Positions 6,428 to 6,815 of a stretch of DNA of 6,815 nt are shown here, piece after piece; within the stretch, counting starts at the first letter, position 1; the number at the start of each line of letters is the position of its first letter. The notes below the pieces were generated by a model. The model was not told the origin of the DNA. It saw nothing but the letters and a program-made list of their open reading frames with translations, and searched no databases. The DNA is from a bacterium. GTDB taxonomy: Bacteria > SM23-31 > JAUVVT01. Made by a program: the position numbers and the translations under genes. The DNA is taken from NCBI GenBank assembly GCA_030604505.1, contig JAUVVT010000092.1, positions 1 to 6,815 on the forward strand. Direction: 5' to 3'.

Positions 6428-6815
6428 ATGAAAGAAGAAACAGCCAATAATAGTGAAGAGGAATTTGAAGACTTGCAATTTCGGGGGATAAGAAAGATTA
6501 TAGCCGGCAGGTTGATTCAGAGTAAAGCTCCGATTCCCCATTTTTATTTGATAACTGAAATTGATATGGAAAAGATTATAGACTTGAGAAAAACATTGAA
6601 CGAAAATCAAGAGGATGTTAAAATTACCTTTAATGATATATTTATTAAATTGACAGCACAGACTATAAAAGAACATCCGTATATCGCTTCACATTTTATG
6701 GATGATAAAATCAGAAGATTTAAAAATATTCATATAGGTTTCGCTGTGGCAATTGAAGACGGTCTTTTGGTCCCGGTGATAAAAGATTGCGACAAGAAAA
6801 GCATTAAGGAAATTT
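6428..6815 (+). CDS. Stand-alone 2-oxoacid dehydrogenase E2 acyltransferase catalytic domain, 5' part
   Basis: Only 129 codons are in the window; the gene runs off the right edge. After a short acidic N terminus (residues 1-17) the sequence enters the E2 catalytic domain directly. Visible marks are FRGIRKIIAGRLIQSK (18-33), IPHFYLITEIDM (36-47), ITFNDIFIKLTAQTIKEHP (66-84), FKNIHIGFAVA (98-108) and EDGLLVPVIKD (110-120). The family moves acyl groups from lipoyl-lysine to CoA in pyruvate, 2-oxoglutarate or branched-chain dehydrogenase complexes in the cytoplasm. The catalytic HxxxD motif would lie near the C terminus, outside the window. No lipoyl or E1/E3-binding domain precedes it: an in-frame stop lies at 6386-6388 and the next gene upstream is DUF2961. 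The ATG at 6428 is the first in frame, with AGG at 6417-6419 eight bases away. It has no export signal and probably no functional link to the glycan genes. Confidence 0.85.
   Translation, partial: MKEETANNSEEEFEDLQFRGIRKIIAGRLIQSKAPIPHFYLITEIDMEKIIDLRKTLNENQEDVKITFNDIFIKLTAQTIKEHPYIASHFMDDKIRRFKNIHIGFAVAIEDGLLVPVIKDCDKKSIKEI

Noticed and set aside
6392..6676. Open frame of 94 codons on the minus strand near the right edge
   Set aside because: It is antisense to the clearly recognisable E2 catalytic domain, and the AT-rich composition explains its length.

Overview
The window is a co-directional (+ strand) stretch of bacterial DNA of about 40% GC. It holds two broken-off and three complete genes: (1) the 3' part of a GH20-like glycosidase gene, cut by the left edge (1-1416); (2) a Tat-exported polysaccharide-deacetylase-like protein (1443-2630); (3) a full-length, Sec-exported paralogue of gene 1 (2719-5055); (4) a Sec-exported DUF2961/GH172-type protein (5131-6285); and (5) the 5' part of a stand-alone 2-oxoacid dehydrogenase E2 acyltransferase catalytic domain, cut by the right edge (6428-6815). 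No rRNA, tRNA, CRISPR array, insertion sequence, phage gene or clear terminator was seen. No gene-free stretch exceeds about 140 bases.

Genes 1-4 look like one secreted glycan-processing cluster. The gaps are short (26, 88 and 75 bases), the strand is shared, and every protein whose N terminus is visible carries an export signal. The two GH20-like proteins should attack an N-acetylhexosamine-type or related sugar. The deacetylase-like protein would act on substituted polysaccharide. The GH172-type protein belongs to a family known to act on furanosidic sugars. The glycan cannot be read from the sequence. Gene 5 is separated by 142 bases and belongs to central metabolism, so it probably starts a different functional unit.

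The organism is probably an uncultured Gram-negative, polysaccharide-degrading bacterium. Good Shine-Dalgarno sequences (AGGAG, GGAGG) argue against typical Bacteroidetes. The combination of GH20-like, DUF2961 and Tat-tagged deacetylase-like genes fits Lentisphaerae/Planctomycetes-type or FCB candidate phyla. This taxonomic placement is inference only.

The main points for follow-up are: a divergent GH20 active-site motif shared by two colinear paralogues that differ by only two loop insertions; an unassigned conserved C-terminal domain in both; a deacetylase-like fold without the usual second metal histidine; a 25-bp imperfect palindrome just upstream of gene 3; and an E2 acyltransferase with no lipoyl or subunit-binding domain. 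I see no defence or mobile system here.
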